Shown here in pieces: positions 48,832 through 57,477 of a stretch of DNA of 64,000 nt (position 1 is its first letter; every line of letters starts with the position of its first letter). The notes below the pieces were generated by a model. It had not been told where the DNA came from, searched no databases, and was given only the letters and a program-made list of their open reading frames with translations. The position numbers and the translations under genes are program-made. Origin of the DNA: Paracoccaceae bacterium (GTDB lineage: Bacteria; Pseudomonadota; Alphaproteobacteria; Rhodobacterales; Rhodobacteraceae); assembly GCA_024742575.1 (NCBI GenBank), contig JANSYF010000001.1:1-64000 (forward strand). The letters run 5' to 3'.

Positions 48832-49863
48832 ATGACCCCCTTGGCTAATGACGACACCCGCCCTCTGACGCTGCGCGACGTTTCAGAAGCGTCCGGCGTT
48901 TCGGAAATGACTGTGAGCCGCGTGCTGCGAAATCGTGGCGACGTTTCCACCGCGACGCGCGAACGCGTGCTAACCGCCGCTAAATCCCTTGGCTATGTGC
49001 CCAACAAGATCGCTGGGGCCTTGGCCAGCCAACGGGTCAATCTGGTTGCTGTGATAATCCCAAGTCTTCGCAACATGGTCTTCCCCGAAGTTATGTCAGG
49101 AATCAGCGCTGTCCTCGAAGAAACAGAGTTGCAACCGGTTGTCGGCGTAACGGACTATTTACCTGAAAAGGAAGAACGTGTCCTTTATGAAATGCTCTCT
49201 TGGCGCCCCTCGGGTGTGATCATCGCAGGCCTTGAACATACAGATGCGTCGCGCGCCATGCTCAAGGCGAGCGGTATTCCCGTGGTCGAGATTATGGATG
49301 TCGATGGCACTCCGGTCGACGCCATGGTTGGTATTTCACACCGCCGCGCGGGTCGCAAAATGGCCGAGGCTATTTTGAAAGCAGGCTATCAGCGGATCGG
49401 ATTTCTGGGAACCAAGATGCCACTTGATCACCGTGCTCGCAAACGCTTTGAAGGCTTTACTGGTGCGCTGGCCAAAAGTGGCGTTGAGGTCGCAGATCAG
49501 GAATTCTATTCCGGCGGATCCGCACTCGCCAAGGGGCGTGAAATGACAGAAACGCTGCTAACGCGTGATCCTGAGCTGGATTTCCTCTATTATTCCAACG
49601 ATATGATCGCCGCTGGCGGTTTGTTTTCGCTTCTTGAAAAGGGCATCGATATTCCCAACCAGATCGGATTGGCTGGGTTCAATGGAGTCGAATTGCTTGA
49701 CGGCCTCCCGCGCCAGCTAGCGACAATGGATGCTTGCCGCAGCGAAATCGGAAGAAAGGCCGCCGAGATCATATCTGAGCGAGTCAATTCACCTGAGGCA
49801 GACACCCCCAAGGTGATAGAACTGACGCCCAAAATCAGCTACGGCGACACGCTTCGGAGATAG
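48832..49863 (+). CDS. LacI family transcriptional regulator
   Basis: LRDVSEASGVSEMTVSRVLRNRGDVSTATRERVLTAAKSLGYVPN. Confidence 0.92.
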   Translation: MTPLANDDTRPLTLRDVSEASGVSEMTVSRVLRNRGDVSTATRERVLTAAKSLGYVPNKIAGALASQRVNLVAVIIPSLRNMVFPEVMSGISAVLEETELQPVVGVTDYLPEKEERVLYEMLSWRPSGVIIAGLEHTDASRAMLKASGIPVVEIMDVDGTPVDAMVGISHRRAGRKMAEAILKAGYQRIGFLGTKMPLDHRARKRFEGFTGALAKSGVEVADQEFYSGGSALAKGREMTETLLTRDPELDFLYYSNDMIAAGGLFSLLEKGIDIPNQIGLAGFNGVELLDGLPRQLATMDACRSEIGRKAAEIISERVNSPEADTPKVIELTPKISYGDTLRR

Positions 49864-49868
49864 AAAAA

Positions 49869-49889
49869 GGGGCCGCAAACGGCCCCTTT
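49869..49889 (+). terminator. Intrinsic terminator after LacI-family gene
   Basis: GGGGCCG-CAAA-CGGCCCC-TTT. Confidence 0.7.
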
Positions 49890-49914
49890 ACCCTTCAGGC
49901 GCTTCAAAAAAGAA

Positions 49915-50901
49915 TCAGTTCAAAACGTCCGAAATCGCGTGCGTCCATGCCGCTGCGCCGGGATCCGCCGTGATGACCGGATCAGAGCCACCCGCCAAGA
50001 GAGTCTGAACCGTACGCTCAAAGTCAGCGGGATCAAGCGCACCATTCGACCCTGCGGTCAGTTTCGCGACCTCCCCCATCATCCGTTTCTGATGTGTTTC
50101 GGTTTGCGCTCCTGTCTCGTCGTATTCGAGAACGATCAGCGCCGCGTCATCGGGGTTTTCCTCGGCCCATTTCCATCCCTTCATCGACGCAGCAACAAAG
50201 CGCTGCATCTTGTCGACAAACGCCGGGTCGGACAGATTTTCTTCAAGCACGTAAAGACCATCTTCGAGCGTTGCGACACCCTGATCTTCGTACTTGAAAG
50301 TCACAAGGTCATCCGGGCTGACGCCCGCATCGATCACCTGCCAGTATTCATTGTAGGTCATGGTCGAGATGCAATCGGCCTGACGCTGCAACAGCGGATC
50401 GACGTTGAAGCCTTGCTTAAGGACCTCGACACCGCTCTCGCTTTTGCCGTCTGTGGAAATGCCCATTGAACTCATCCACGACATGAACGGGAATTCATTG
50501 CCAAAGAACCAAACACCCAGAGTGCGGTTCTTAAGATCATCCGGCGTCGCGATCCCGGCATCTTTCCAGCAAGTGAGCATCATGCCCGAACTTTTGAACG
50601 GCTGCGCGATATTGACCAACGGCAGGCCCTTTTCACGCGCGGCCAGCGCCGCTGGCATCCATTCGACCGTCACATCGGCACCGCCACCCGCGATGACCTG
50701 CGTCGGTGCGATGTCCGGTCCGCCCGGTTTGATTGTGACATTCAAATCGGCCTCGTCGTAGTAGCCGTTCTCCAGCGCCACGTAATAGCCCGCAAACTGG
50801 GACTGGGTGACCCACTTCAACTGAAGCGTGACATCATCCGCTGCCCATGCAGGAACAGCCAGACCAATCGCAGCCAAAGCGCCAAGTAATTTCGTTTTCA
50901 T
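49915..50901 (-). CDS. ABC transporter substrate-binding protein (NMT1/THI5-like)
   Basis: VTLQLKWVTQSQFAGYYVALENGYYDEADLNVTIKPGGPDI. Confidence 0.9.
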   Translation of the reverse strand: MKTKLLGALAAIGLAVPAWAADDVTLQLKWVTQSQFAGYYVALENGYYDEADLNVTIKPGGPDIAPTQVIAGGGADVTVEWMPAALAAREKGLPLVNIAQPFKSSGMMLTCWKDAGIATPDDLKNRTLGVWFFGNEFPFMSWMSSMGISTDGKSESGVEVLKQGFNVDPLLQRQADCISTMTYNEYWQVIDAGVSPDDLVTFKYEDQGVATLEDGLYVLEENLSDPAFVDKMQRFVAASMKGWKWAEENPDDAALIVLEYDETGAQTETHQKRMMGEVAKLTAGSNGALDPADFERTVQTLLAGGSDPVITADPGAAAWTHAISDVLN

Positions 50902-50930
50902 GTTGTAACCTCCATGTTGTCGTCTGTTAT

Positions 50931-51782
50931 TCATCCATGTCCGCGATGCGACGGGTGCCAAAACGTCACGCGCTTTTCAAACCACGCCACCAGCCCATAG
51001 AACGCAGTTCCGGCCATCGCCGCCACCGCGATTTCAGCCCAGACCAGGTCGATCGACAGGCTCCCGACCCCGGTTGAGATACGAAACCCCATACCCCGCG
51101 TGGGTGACCCAAAATACTCAGCAACGATCGCCCCAATCAATGCAAGCGTCGTCGCGATTTTGAGCCCGTTGAACACGAAAGGCAGGGCCGCTGGCAGGCG
51201 CAGCTTAAGCAACGTGTCGAAGTAACTCGCAGCATATGTGCGCATGAGATCACGTTGCATCGCGTCTGTCTCGCGCAATCCTTGCACCGTGTTCACAAGG
51301 ATCGGAAAGAACACCATCACAATGACGACCGCCGCTTTTGAGTGCCAGTCAAAGCCGAACCAGCTTACCAAAATCGGCGCAATCCCAACAATTGGGAGCG
51401 CTGCCACAAAGTTGCCGATGGGAAGAAGACCTCGTGTCAGGAACGATGACCGATCGATCAGAACCGCCGTAGCAAAGGCCGCCAGAACGCCGATGAAAAA
51501 ACCGGACAAAGCACCTTTGAGGACGGTTTGCTGGAAATCCTCCCACAGGCTATCGGTCGAGGCAGCAAAGGTTTGTGCCACCGTCGACGGCGCGGGCAAG
51601 ATCACCGGCGAGACACCAAGCCCGCGCACGATCCCTTCCCACAGCACAATCAGTGTGACCCCGAACAGCACCGGAATCAGCATGCGCACCACAAGCGACC
51701 CCCGCCATTTTGAATTCGCCAGATAGGTGTTCAGCGCCCAGGCACCGATCCAAAATACAAGCGCCGGGATCAACCAACTCAT
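50931..51782 (-). CDS. ABC transporter permease
   Basis: BPD-type membrane protein; downstream of ATPase and second permease. Confidence 0.9.
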   Translation of the reverse strand: MSWLIPALVFWIGAWALNTYLANSKWRGSLVVRMLIPVLFGVTLIVLWEGIVRGLGVSPVILPAPSTVAQTFAASTDSLWEDFQQTVLKGALSGFFIGVLAAFATAVLIDRSSFLTRGLLPIGNFVAALPIVGIAPILVSWFGFDWHSKAAVVIVMVFFPILVNTVQGLRETDAMQRDLMRTYAASYFDTLLKLRLPAALPFVFNGLKIATTLALIGAIVAEYFGSPTRGMGFRISTGVGSLSIDLVWAEIAVAAMAGTAFYGLVAWFEKRVTFWHPSHRGHG

Positions 51783-52711
51783 GCCTGCATCCCCATGCGT
51801 CGCAGGGTGACGCGTTGCGCCAAGTCTAGCAAGGTGACCAAAACCCCCGCAAGGATTGCCGCCGCAAACAGGGCTGCCCAGATTGCCAGCGGCGTGCCGA
51901 ACTGGTCCCCGATCAGGATGCGTGCGCCCAACCCTGAAATCGCGCCCGTCGGCAATTCACCCACGATGGTCCCAACCAATGCCGCCGCGATCCCGATCTT
52001 AAGCGAGGTAAAGAGATACGGCATCGACGCGGGCAAGCGCAGTTTCAAGAAGGCTTGGAAACCTGATGCAGAATAGGTGCGCAGCAGATCAAGCTGTGCC
52101 GCGCCCGGCGATCGCAACCCTTTGACCATGCCCACAAGAACCGGAAAGTAGCACAGGTAGGCCGATATGATTGCTTTGGGCACCGTCCGCCCCTCGATCC
52201 CAATTTGGCTCGACAGCACAATGATCATGGGTGCCAACGCCACAATTGGTACTGTTTGACTGATAATGGCCCACGGCATCAGGCTCATGTTCACGACCCG
52301 GCTGTAGACGATGGCAATCGCCCCCACCATGCCAAGCACAGTGCCCAGCGCAAAGCCCCAGAGCGTCGACTGCAGTGTGATCCAACCGTGGTAGATCAGC
52401 GACCGCTTGGACATTGATCGCCCCTTCAGTGCCATCTCGCCCGTCGTTTTCCAAAGCTCCGACCCCACCTGATTAGGTGTCGGCAGGCGCGGTCGATCAA
52501 GGCTGTAGCCCAAGTTGATATGCTCGGAATTGTCGATCATAAGCCGCCAGATCGGTTGATCGAACCGCGCGCGCGACTCGGCCGGCACAACATCTGCGCC
52601 CGCCCGTTCGGCCACATCCAGCGCCCCACGGATGTTCATCGGGGCCACAGCCGCGTACCAGATCGCGACCAAAGCGGCGAGCACGGTCAGGATGGGCAAT
52701 AAGGTTCTCAT
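51779..52711 (-). CDS. ABC transporter permease
   Basis: BPD-type; LKLRLPASMPYLFTSLKIGIAAALVGTIVGEL. Confidence 0.9.
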   Translation of the reverse strand: MRTLLPILTVLAALVAIWYAAVAPMNIRGALDVAERAGADVVPAESRARFDQPIWRLMIDNSEHINLGYSLDRPRLPTPNQVGSELWKTTGEMALKGRSMSKRSLIYHGWITLQSTLWGFALGTVLGMVGAIAIVYSRVVNMSLMPWAIISQTVPIVALAPMIIVLSSQIGIEGRTVPKAIISAYLCYFPVLVGMVKGLRSPGAAQLDLLRTYSASGFQAFLKLRLPASMPYLFTSLKIGIAAALVGTIVGELPTGAISGLGARILIGDQFGTPLAIWAALFAAAILAGVLVTLLDLAQRVTLRRMGMQA

Positions 52712-52717
52712 GATGCC

Positions 52718-53542
52718 TCAATCGTCATAGGCATGCCCCGCCCGCAGCCCTTCACGCACCCGATGCGCAATGGCCAGAAACTCGGGCGTATCGCGAATGT
52801 CGAGCGGACGCTCCTTTGGCAGTGGGCTGTCGATCACATCAGTGATCCTTCCCGGTCGCGGACTCATCACCACGATCTTGGTCGACAGATACACCGCCTC
52901 TGGGATCGAATGGGTGACAAAGCCAATGGTCTTTTCCGTCCGCGCCCACAGCTCCAAAAGCTGCTCGTTCAGGTGGTCGCGCACGATCTCGTCCAGAGCA
53001 CCGAACGGCTCATCCATCAGCAGGATATCTGCATCAAACGCCAGTGCCCGCGCAATCGAGGCCCGCTGCTGCATCCCACCGGACAGTTGCCAAGGATATT
53101 TCTTGCCGAAATTCGACAACTCCACGAGGTCCAGCACCCGCGCGATCCGCTCGGCTTGTTCGGCCCTCGAATACCCCATGATCTCCAGCGGCAATGCAAT
53201 GTTCTTCTCGATCGTGCGCCACGGATACAATCCCGCCGCCTGAAAGACATAACCATAGGCCCGCGCACGCCTCGCCTCGTCCGGGGTCATACCGTTGACA
53301 GTCAGCGTCCCACCCGTCGGCGTCTCAAGCGCCGCGATACAGCGCAAAAACGTCGTCTTACCGCAGCCCGACGGCCCGATGAAGCTGACGAACTCCCCTT
53401 TGCCGATATCCAGATCGATACCAGACAGCGCATGCACCGGCCCGTCATTAGTCTGAAAGGTCAGGTCCAGCGATTTTGCAGAAATCACTGGCTTGGTCGT
53501 GCTCCGGTCAGTGACCGGAGCGTCTGCTTGGTCTTGCATCAA
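52718..53542 (-). CDS. ABC transporter ATP-binding protein
   Basis: Walker A GPSGCGKTT, signature LSGGMQQRASIARAL, Walker B LLMDEPFGALD. Confidence 0.94.
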   Translation of the reverse strand: MMQDQADAPVTDRSTTKPVISAKSLDLTFQTNDGPVHALSGIDLDIGKGEFVSFIGPSGCGKTTFLRCIAALETPTGGTLTVNGMTPDEARRARAYGYVFQAAGLYPWRTIEKNIALPLEIMGYSRAEQAERIARVLDLVELSNFGKKYPWQLSGGMQQRASIARALAFDADILLMDEPFGALDEIVRDHLNEQLLELWARTEKTIGFVTHSIPEAVYLSTKIVVMSPRPGRITDVIDSPLPKERPLDIRDTPEFLAIAHRVREGLRAGHAYDD

Positions 53543-54993
53543 ACCCCCGTCGCAGGGATGCCAGTCCGCTCAACCGGGCGCGGCGCAGTCAGTTCCTTCC
53601 ACGTCGACAGTGCACGGTTCACGGTCCCGTTGCCCGGTCGCTTGATGAACTGACCATGCCCTTCCTGCGTGCGTACCTCGCCATCGTGGATCGCCACATG
53701 GCCGCGCGTCAGCGTGAACCTCGGCAGTCCTTTGACATGCTGTCCCTCGAAGACATTGTAGTCGATAGACGATTGTTGGGAGTTTGCTGCAATCGTCTTG
53801 GTCTTCGCCGGGTCCCAGACAACGATGTCTGCGTCTGCCCCCACCAAGATCGCCCCTTTGCGGGGATAGCAGTTGAGGATCTTGGCAATATTGGTCGACG
53901 TCACCGCTACAAATTCATTCATCGTCAATCGGCCGGTTTCGACTCCATGTGTCCAAAGCATCGGCAGTCGATCCTCCAGTCCCCCTGTGCCGTTGGGAAT
54001 CTTGGTGAAGTCACCAACGCCATAGCGTTTCTGCTCAGTGGTGAAGGCACAATGGTCTGTCGCGACGACCGATAGTGTGCCCGATTGCAGACCTGCCCAA
54101 AGGCTATCCTGATGCTTTTTGTTGCGGAATGGCGGTGACATGACTCGGCGCGCGGCGTGGTCCCAGTCTTTGTTGAAGTATTCGCTCTCATCCAGCGTCA
54201 GGTGCTGGATCAGGGGCTCACCCCAAACGCGTTTGCCTTGCATCTTGGCGCGGCGGATCGCTTCGTGCGCTTCTTCGCACGAGGTGTGCACCACATAAAG
54301 CGGCACACCCGCCATGTCGGCAATCATGATGGCCCGGTTGGTCGCTTCTCCCTCGACCTGAGATGGGCGCGAATAAGCGTGCGCCTCGGGCCCGGTGTTC
54401 CCCTCGGCCAGCAGTTTAGCGCTGAGTTCCGCCACCACATCGCCGTTTTCAGCATGCACCATTGCGATGCCACCCAATTCGGCGAGACGGTTGAACGACG
54501 CGAACAGCTCATCGTCGTTGACCATCAGCGCACCCTTATAGGCAAGGAAATGCTTGAACGTCGTGATTCCGCGATCCTCAATGACGGATTGCATGTCATT
54601 GAAAACTTGCTCGCCCCACCACGTCACGGCCATGTGGAACGAATAATCACAATTCGCGCGGGTCGACTTGTTGTCCCACCGCTTCAGCGCATCGTGCAGC
54701 CCTTCACCTTGGTTCGGCAGACAGAAATCCACCACCATCGTCGTACCACCCGCCAGTGCCGCGCGAGTTCCGCTCTCAAAGTCATCCGAGGAATAGGTCC
54801 CCATGAATGGCATCTCGAGATGGACATGCGGATCAATTCCACCAGGCATGACATAACACCCAGTGGCATCCAGTTCCTCGTCGCCCTTCAGCTCTGGCCC
54901 GATCTCAAGGATCACCCCGTTCTCGATCAAGACATCCGCCTTGTACGTCAGGTCCGCTGTAACAACCGTTCCGTTCTTGATGACTGTGGTCAT
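53539..54993 (-). CDS. hydA: Dihydropyrimidinase / D-hydantoinase
   Basis: GGIDPHVHLEMPFMGTYSSDDFESGTRAALAGGTTMVVDF. Confidence 0.92.
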   Translation of the reverse strand: MTTVIKNGTVVTADLTYKADVLIENGVILEIGPELKGDEELDATGCYVMPGGIDPHVHLEMPFMGTYSSDDFESGTRAALAGGTTMVVDFCLPNQGEGLHDALKRWDNKSTRANCDYSFHMAVTWWGEQVFNDMQSVIEDRGITTFKHFLAYKGALMVNDDELFASFNRLAELGGIAMVHAENGDVVAELSAKLLAEGNTGPEAHAYSRPSQVEGEATNRAIMIADMAGVPLYVVHTSCEEAHEAIRRAKMQGKRVWGEPLIQHLTLDESEYFNKDWDHAARRVMSPPFRNKKHQDSLWAGLQSGTLSVVATDHCAFTTEQKRYGVGDFTKIPNGTGGLEDRLPMLWTHGVETGRLTMNEFVAVTSTNIAKILNCYPRKGAILVGADADIVVWDPAKTKTIAANSQQSSIDYNVFEGQHVKGLPRFTLTRGHVAIHDGEVRTQEGHGQFIKRPGNGTVNRALSTWKELTAPRPVERTGIPATGV

Positions 54994-55010
54994 GGTTTAC
55001 TCCGTGGTCC

Positions 55011-55075
55011 TGATCTTCTCTGGTTCAAAAATACTTCGGGGGAGTCGCGCGTCGCGCGACGGGGGCAGAGCCCCC
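55011..55075. repeat. Modular repeat copy B
   Basis: TGATCTTCTCTGGTTCAAAAATACTTCGGGGG + GTCGCGCG..CGCGCGAC + GGGGGCAGAGCCCCC. Confidence 0.8.
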
Positions 55076-55078
55076 GAT

Positions 55079-56329
55079 CTAGCTGACGATCCCCGCCGTC
55101 TCGACGACCGCATGGAACAAAACATCCGTCCCCGCCGTCGCCCATTCCTTGGAAATCTCTTCAGCTTCATTGTGCGAGAGACCGTCAACGCAGGGACACA
55201 TCACCATCGCCGTCGGGGCCACATCGTTGATCCAGCAGGCGTCATGCCCCGCACCAGAGACAATATCCATGTGACTGTAGCCCAAACGTTCGGCGGCATC
55301 CCGGATCGCGCTGACGCAATTCTCATCAAACGCAGGAGGATCAAACTGTCCGACGATGTGGCAGTCAAACTCTACACCGATGTCCCGGCACAGCTTTGGC
55401 GCGCGTTCCATGAACTCCGCGACCATGGCGTTCAGCTTGTCGAGAAGATGCGTCCGCATATCGACGGTGAAGACCACCTTGCCCGGAATTATGTTTCGGC
55501 TGTTGGGGTAGACGTCGATATGTCCGATGGCGCCGACCGCATTGGGTTGGTTCTTCATCGCGATCTCGTGCACCAGCTCTGTCACCAGCGCCAGCCCGCG
55601 CCCTGCATTTTTGCGCATATGCATGGGGGTTGATCCGGTATGACTTTCCTTTCCGGTCACAGTGCATTCGATCCAGCGCAGACCCTGCCCATGAGTGACA
55701 ACGCCAATGTCTTTTCCCTCAGCTTCGAGGATCGGACCCTGTTCGATATGCAGTTCGAAGAAGGCGTGCATTTTGCGATCACCGACCTTTTCCGTGCCCT
55801 TCCAACCGATGCGCTCCAACTCGTCACCAAATTTCTTGCCCTGCGCATCCTCCCGATCAAACGCCCAGTCCAGCGTGTGTTTTCCCGCAAACACACCGGA
55901 CGCCAACATAGCCGGCGCAAAGCGGGTGCCTTCTTCGTTTGTCCAGTTGGTGACAATGATCGGATGTTTGGTCTTGATCCCCAGATCATTGAGAGAGCGC
56001 AGAATCTCAAGCCCTCCAAGAACACCCAGGACGCCATCGTATTTTCCGCCCGTGGGCTGCGTATCGAGGTGCGAACCCACATAAACCGGCAGCGCGTTCG
56101 GGTCTGTGCCCTCGCGCCGTGCAAACATGTTACCAATCTCATCAAGACCCATGGTACAGCCCGCATCTGTGCACCATTTCTGGAACAGCGCACGACCTTC
56201 GGCATCTTCATCAGTCAGGGTCTGGCGGTTGTTGCCACCGGCCACACCCGGCCCAATCTTGGCCATTTCCATGAGACTGTCCCAAAGACGGTCGCCATTG
56301 ATCCGCAGGTTTTCACCGGGTGCTGCCAT
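55079..56329 (-). CDS. Zn-dependent hydrolase (N-carbamoyl amino acid amidohydrolase / beta-ureidopropionase-like)
   Basis: YVGSHLDTQPTGGKYDGVLGVLGGLEILRSL...NWTNEEGTRFAPAMLASGVFAG. Confidence 0.9.
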   Translation of the reverse strand: MAAPGENLRINGDRLWDSLMEMAKIGPGVAGGNNRQTLTDEDAEGRALFQKWCTDAGCTMGLDEIGNMFARREGTDPNALPVYVGSHLDTQPTGGKYDGVLGVLGGLEILRSLNDLGIKTKHPIIVTNWTNEEGTRFAPAMLASGVFAGKHTLDWAFDREDAQGKKFGDELERIGWKGTEKVGDRKMHAFFELHIEQGPILEAEGKDIGVVTHGQGLRWIECTVTGKESHTGSTPMHMRKNAGRGLALVTELVHEIAMKNQPNAVGAIGHIDVYPNSRNIIPGKVVFTVDMRTHLLDKLNAMVAEFMERAPKLCRDIGVEFDCHIVGQFDPPAFDENCVSAIRDAAERLGYSHMDIVSGAGHDACWINDVAPTAMVMCPCVDGLSHNEAEEISKEWATAGTDVLFHAVVETAGIVS

Positions 56330-56387
56330 TTTGGTTCCCTCGCCGCTGGTGCCTCTTACGTCACGACAAATCACCGTTCGCAAGTTT

Positions 56388-56403
56388 TTTACCATTTGGT
56401 AAA
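56388..56403. promoter_or_regulatory. RutR-like operator TTTACCATTTGGTAAA
   Basis: Perfect inverted repeat TTTACCA-TT-TGGTAAA between amidohydrolase and divergent TetR gene. Confidence 0.65.
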
Positions 56404-56516
56404 GTTACGATTGCAACGCGCCCCCAAGCTGTCAAGGTGTGTTCTTAAATGAGTTGATCCGCAGCGCCCCGCAACCGGGGTAGATGCCTGAATTTGAAGC
56501 GTGAGAGACATCGCCC

Positions 56517-57131
56517 GTGAACAATCCTGCCCGCAAACCAAGCCGTATTCAGACCGAAAACCGTCAGCGTATCCGCGACGCTGCCTTGGGACTGTTCGCA
56601 ACACACGGGTTCCGAGGCACCACGCTTGACCAAATCGCTGACGCTTGCGGCATGCACAAACCGAACTTGATTTACTATTATGAAAGCAAAGAAGCGATCC
56701 ATATCGACCTTCTGAATACGCTGATGGAAGAATGGCTCAACCCACTTGATTCGATGAACCCCGAGGGTGACCCACTTGAGGAAATTACTGCGTACATCCG
56801 GCGGAAGATGGAAATGAGCCGTCTATATCCGCGGGAATCTCGGCTTTTCGCCAATGAGATCGTTCAGGGCGCGCCGCGAATGTTACCGCATCTGGAGACC
56901 ACGCTGAAACCGCTCTTCGATAAACAGTGTGGGATCATTGCGAAATGGATGAACGACGGCAAAATCGCAGAAATGGACCCCGCTCACCTGATTTTTTCGA
57001 TTTGGGCCGTGACCCAGCATTATGCTGATTTCGAAGCGCAGATCGCGGTCCTGCTGCCCGGGGATGACAAACGAGAACGCGGCGCGGAGCAGTTTGTCGA
57101 AATGATGTTCCGGAAGGTGCTGATGCCGTAG
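56517..57131 (+). CDS. TetR family regulator, RutR-like
   Basis: IRDAALGLFATHGFRGTTLDQIADACGMHKPNLIYYYESKEAIH... Confidence 0.85.
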   Translation: MNNPARKPSRIQTENRQRIRDAALGLFATHGFRGTTLDQIADACGMHKPNLIYYYESKEAIHIDLLNTLMEEWLNPLDSMNPEGDPLEEITAYIRRKMEMSRLYPRESRLFANEIVQGAPRMLPHLETTLKPLFDKQCGIIAKWMNDGKIAEMDPAHLIFSIWAVTQHYADFEAQIAVLLPGDDKRERGAEQFVEMMFRKVLMP

Positions 57132-57175
57132 CGGTGTTTATCTCGGATTAACCAATGCTTCTGCACTATAGCGAC

Positions 57176-57418
57176 ATGACACAGCATCTGGTTTTTTCCG
57201 ATTCCCCGAGATTGAACGCCCCATGGCGCGATCAGTTGTTCAATACACGCGCCGCCAAGCACGGTGGTATCATTCGGCGAAACAAACACAGCATTAACCG
57301 CGAAATCGGTGTGTCTTTGCTTGTTGCTGAGGGGCGCGCACGCGGCTTCCGCCTCTACGAGGTTGGCGATGACTACGTAATCGTTTGTCACCGCCGCACC
57401 ATTCGACAGCTTTGCTAA
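57176..57418 (+). CDS. Conserved-looking small hypothetical protein
   Basis: 80 aa ORF MTQHLVFSDSPRLNAPWRDQLFNTRAAKHGG... Confidence 0.55.
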   Translation: MTQHLVFSDSPRLNAPWRDQLFNTRAAKHGGIIRRNKHSINREIGVSLLVAEGRARGFRLYEVGDDYVIVCHRRTIRQLC

Positions 57419-57419
57419 A

Positions 57420-57477
57420 GTTGCAGAAAATTCGTACGAATTTTCTGCAACGCAAGATTATTCGTACGAATAATCTT
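57420..57477. repeat. Paired perfect palindromes, TTCGTACGAA type
   Basis: GTTGCAGAAAATTCGTACGAATTTTCTGCAAC (32 nt) and AAGATTATTCGTACGAATAATCTT (24 nt). Confidence 0.9.

Noticed and set aside
54157-55086. 309-aa plus-strand ORF antisense to the hydantoinase gene
   Set aside because: No recognisable domain; hydantoinase motifs are clear on the minus strand
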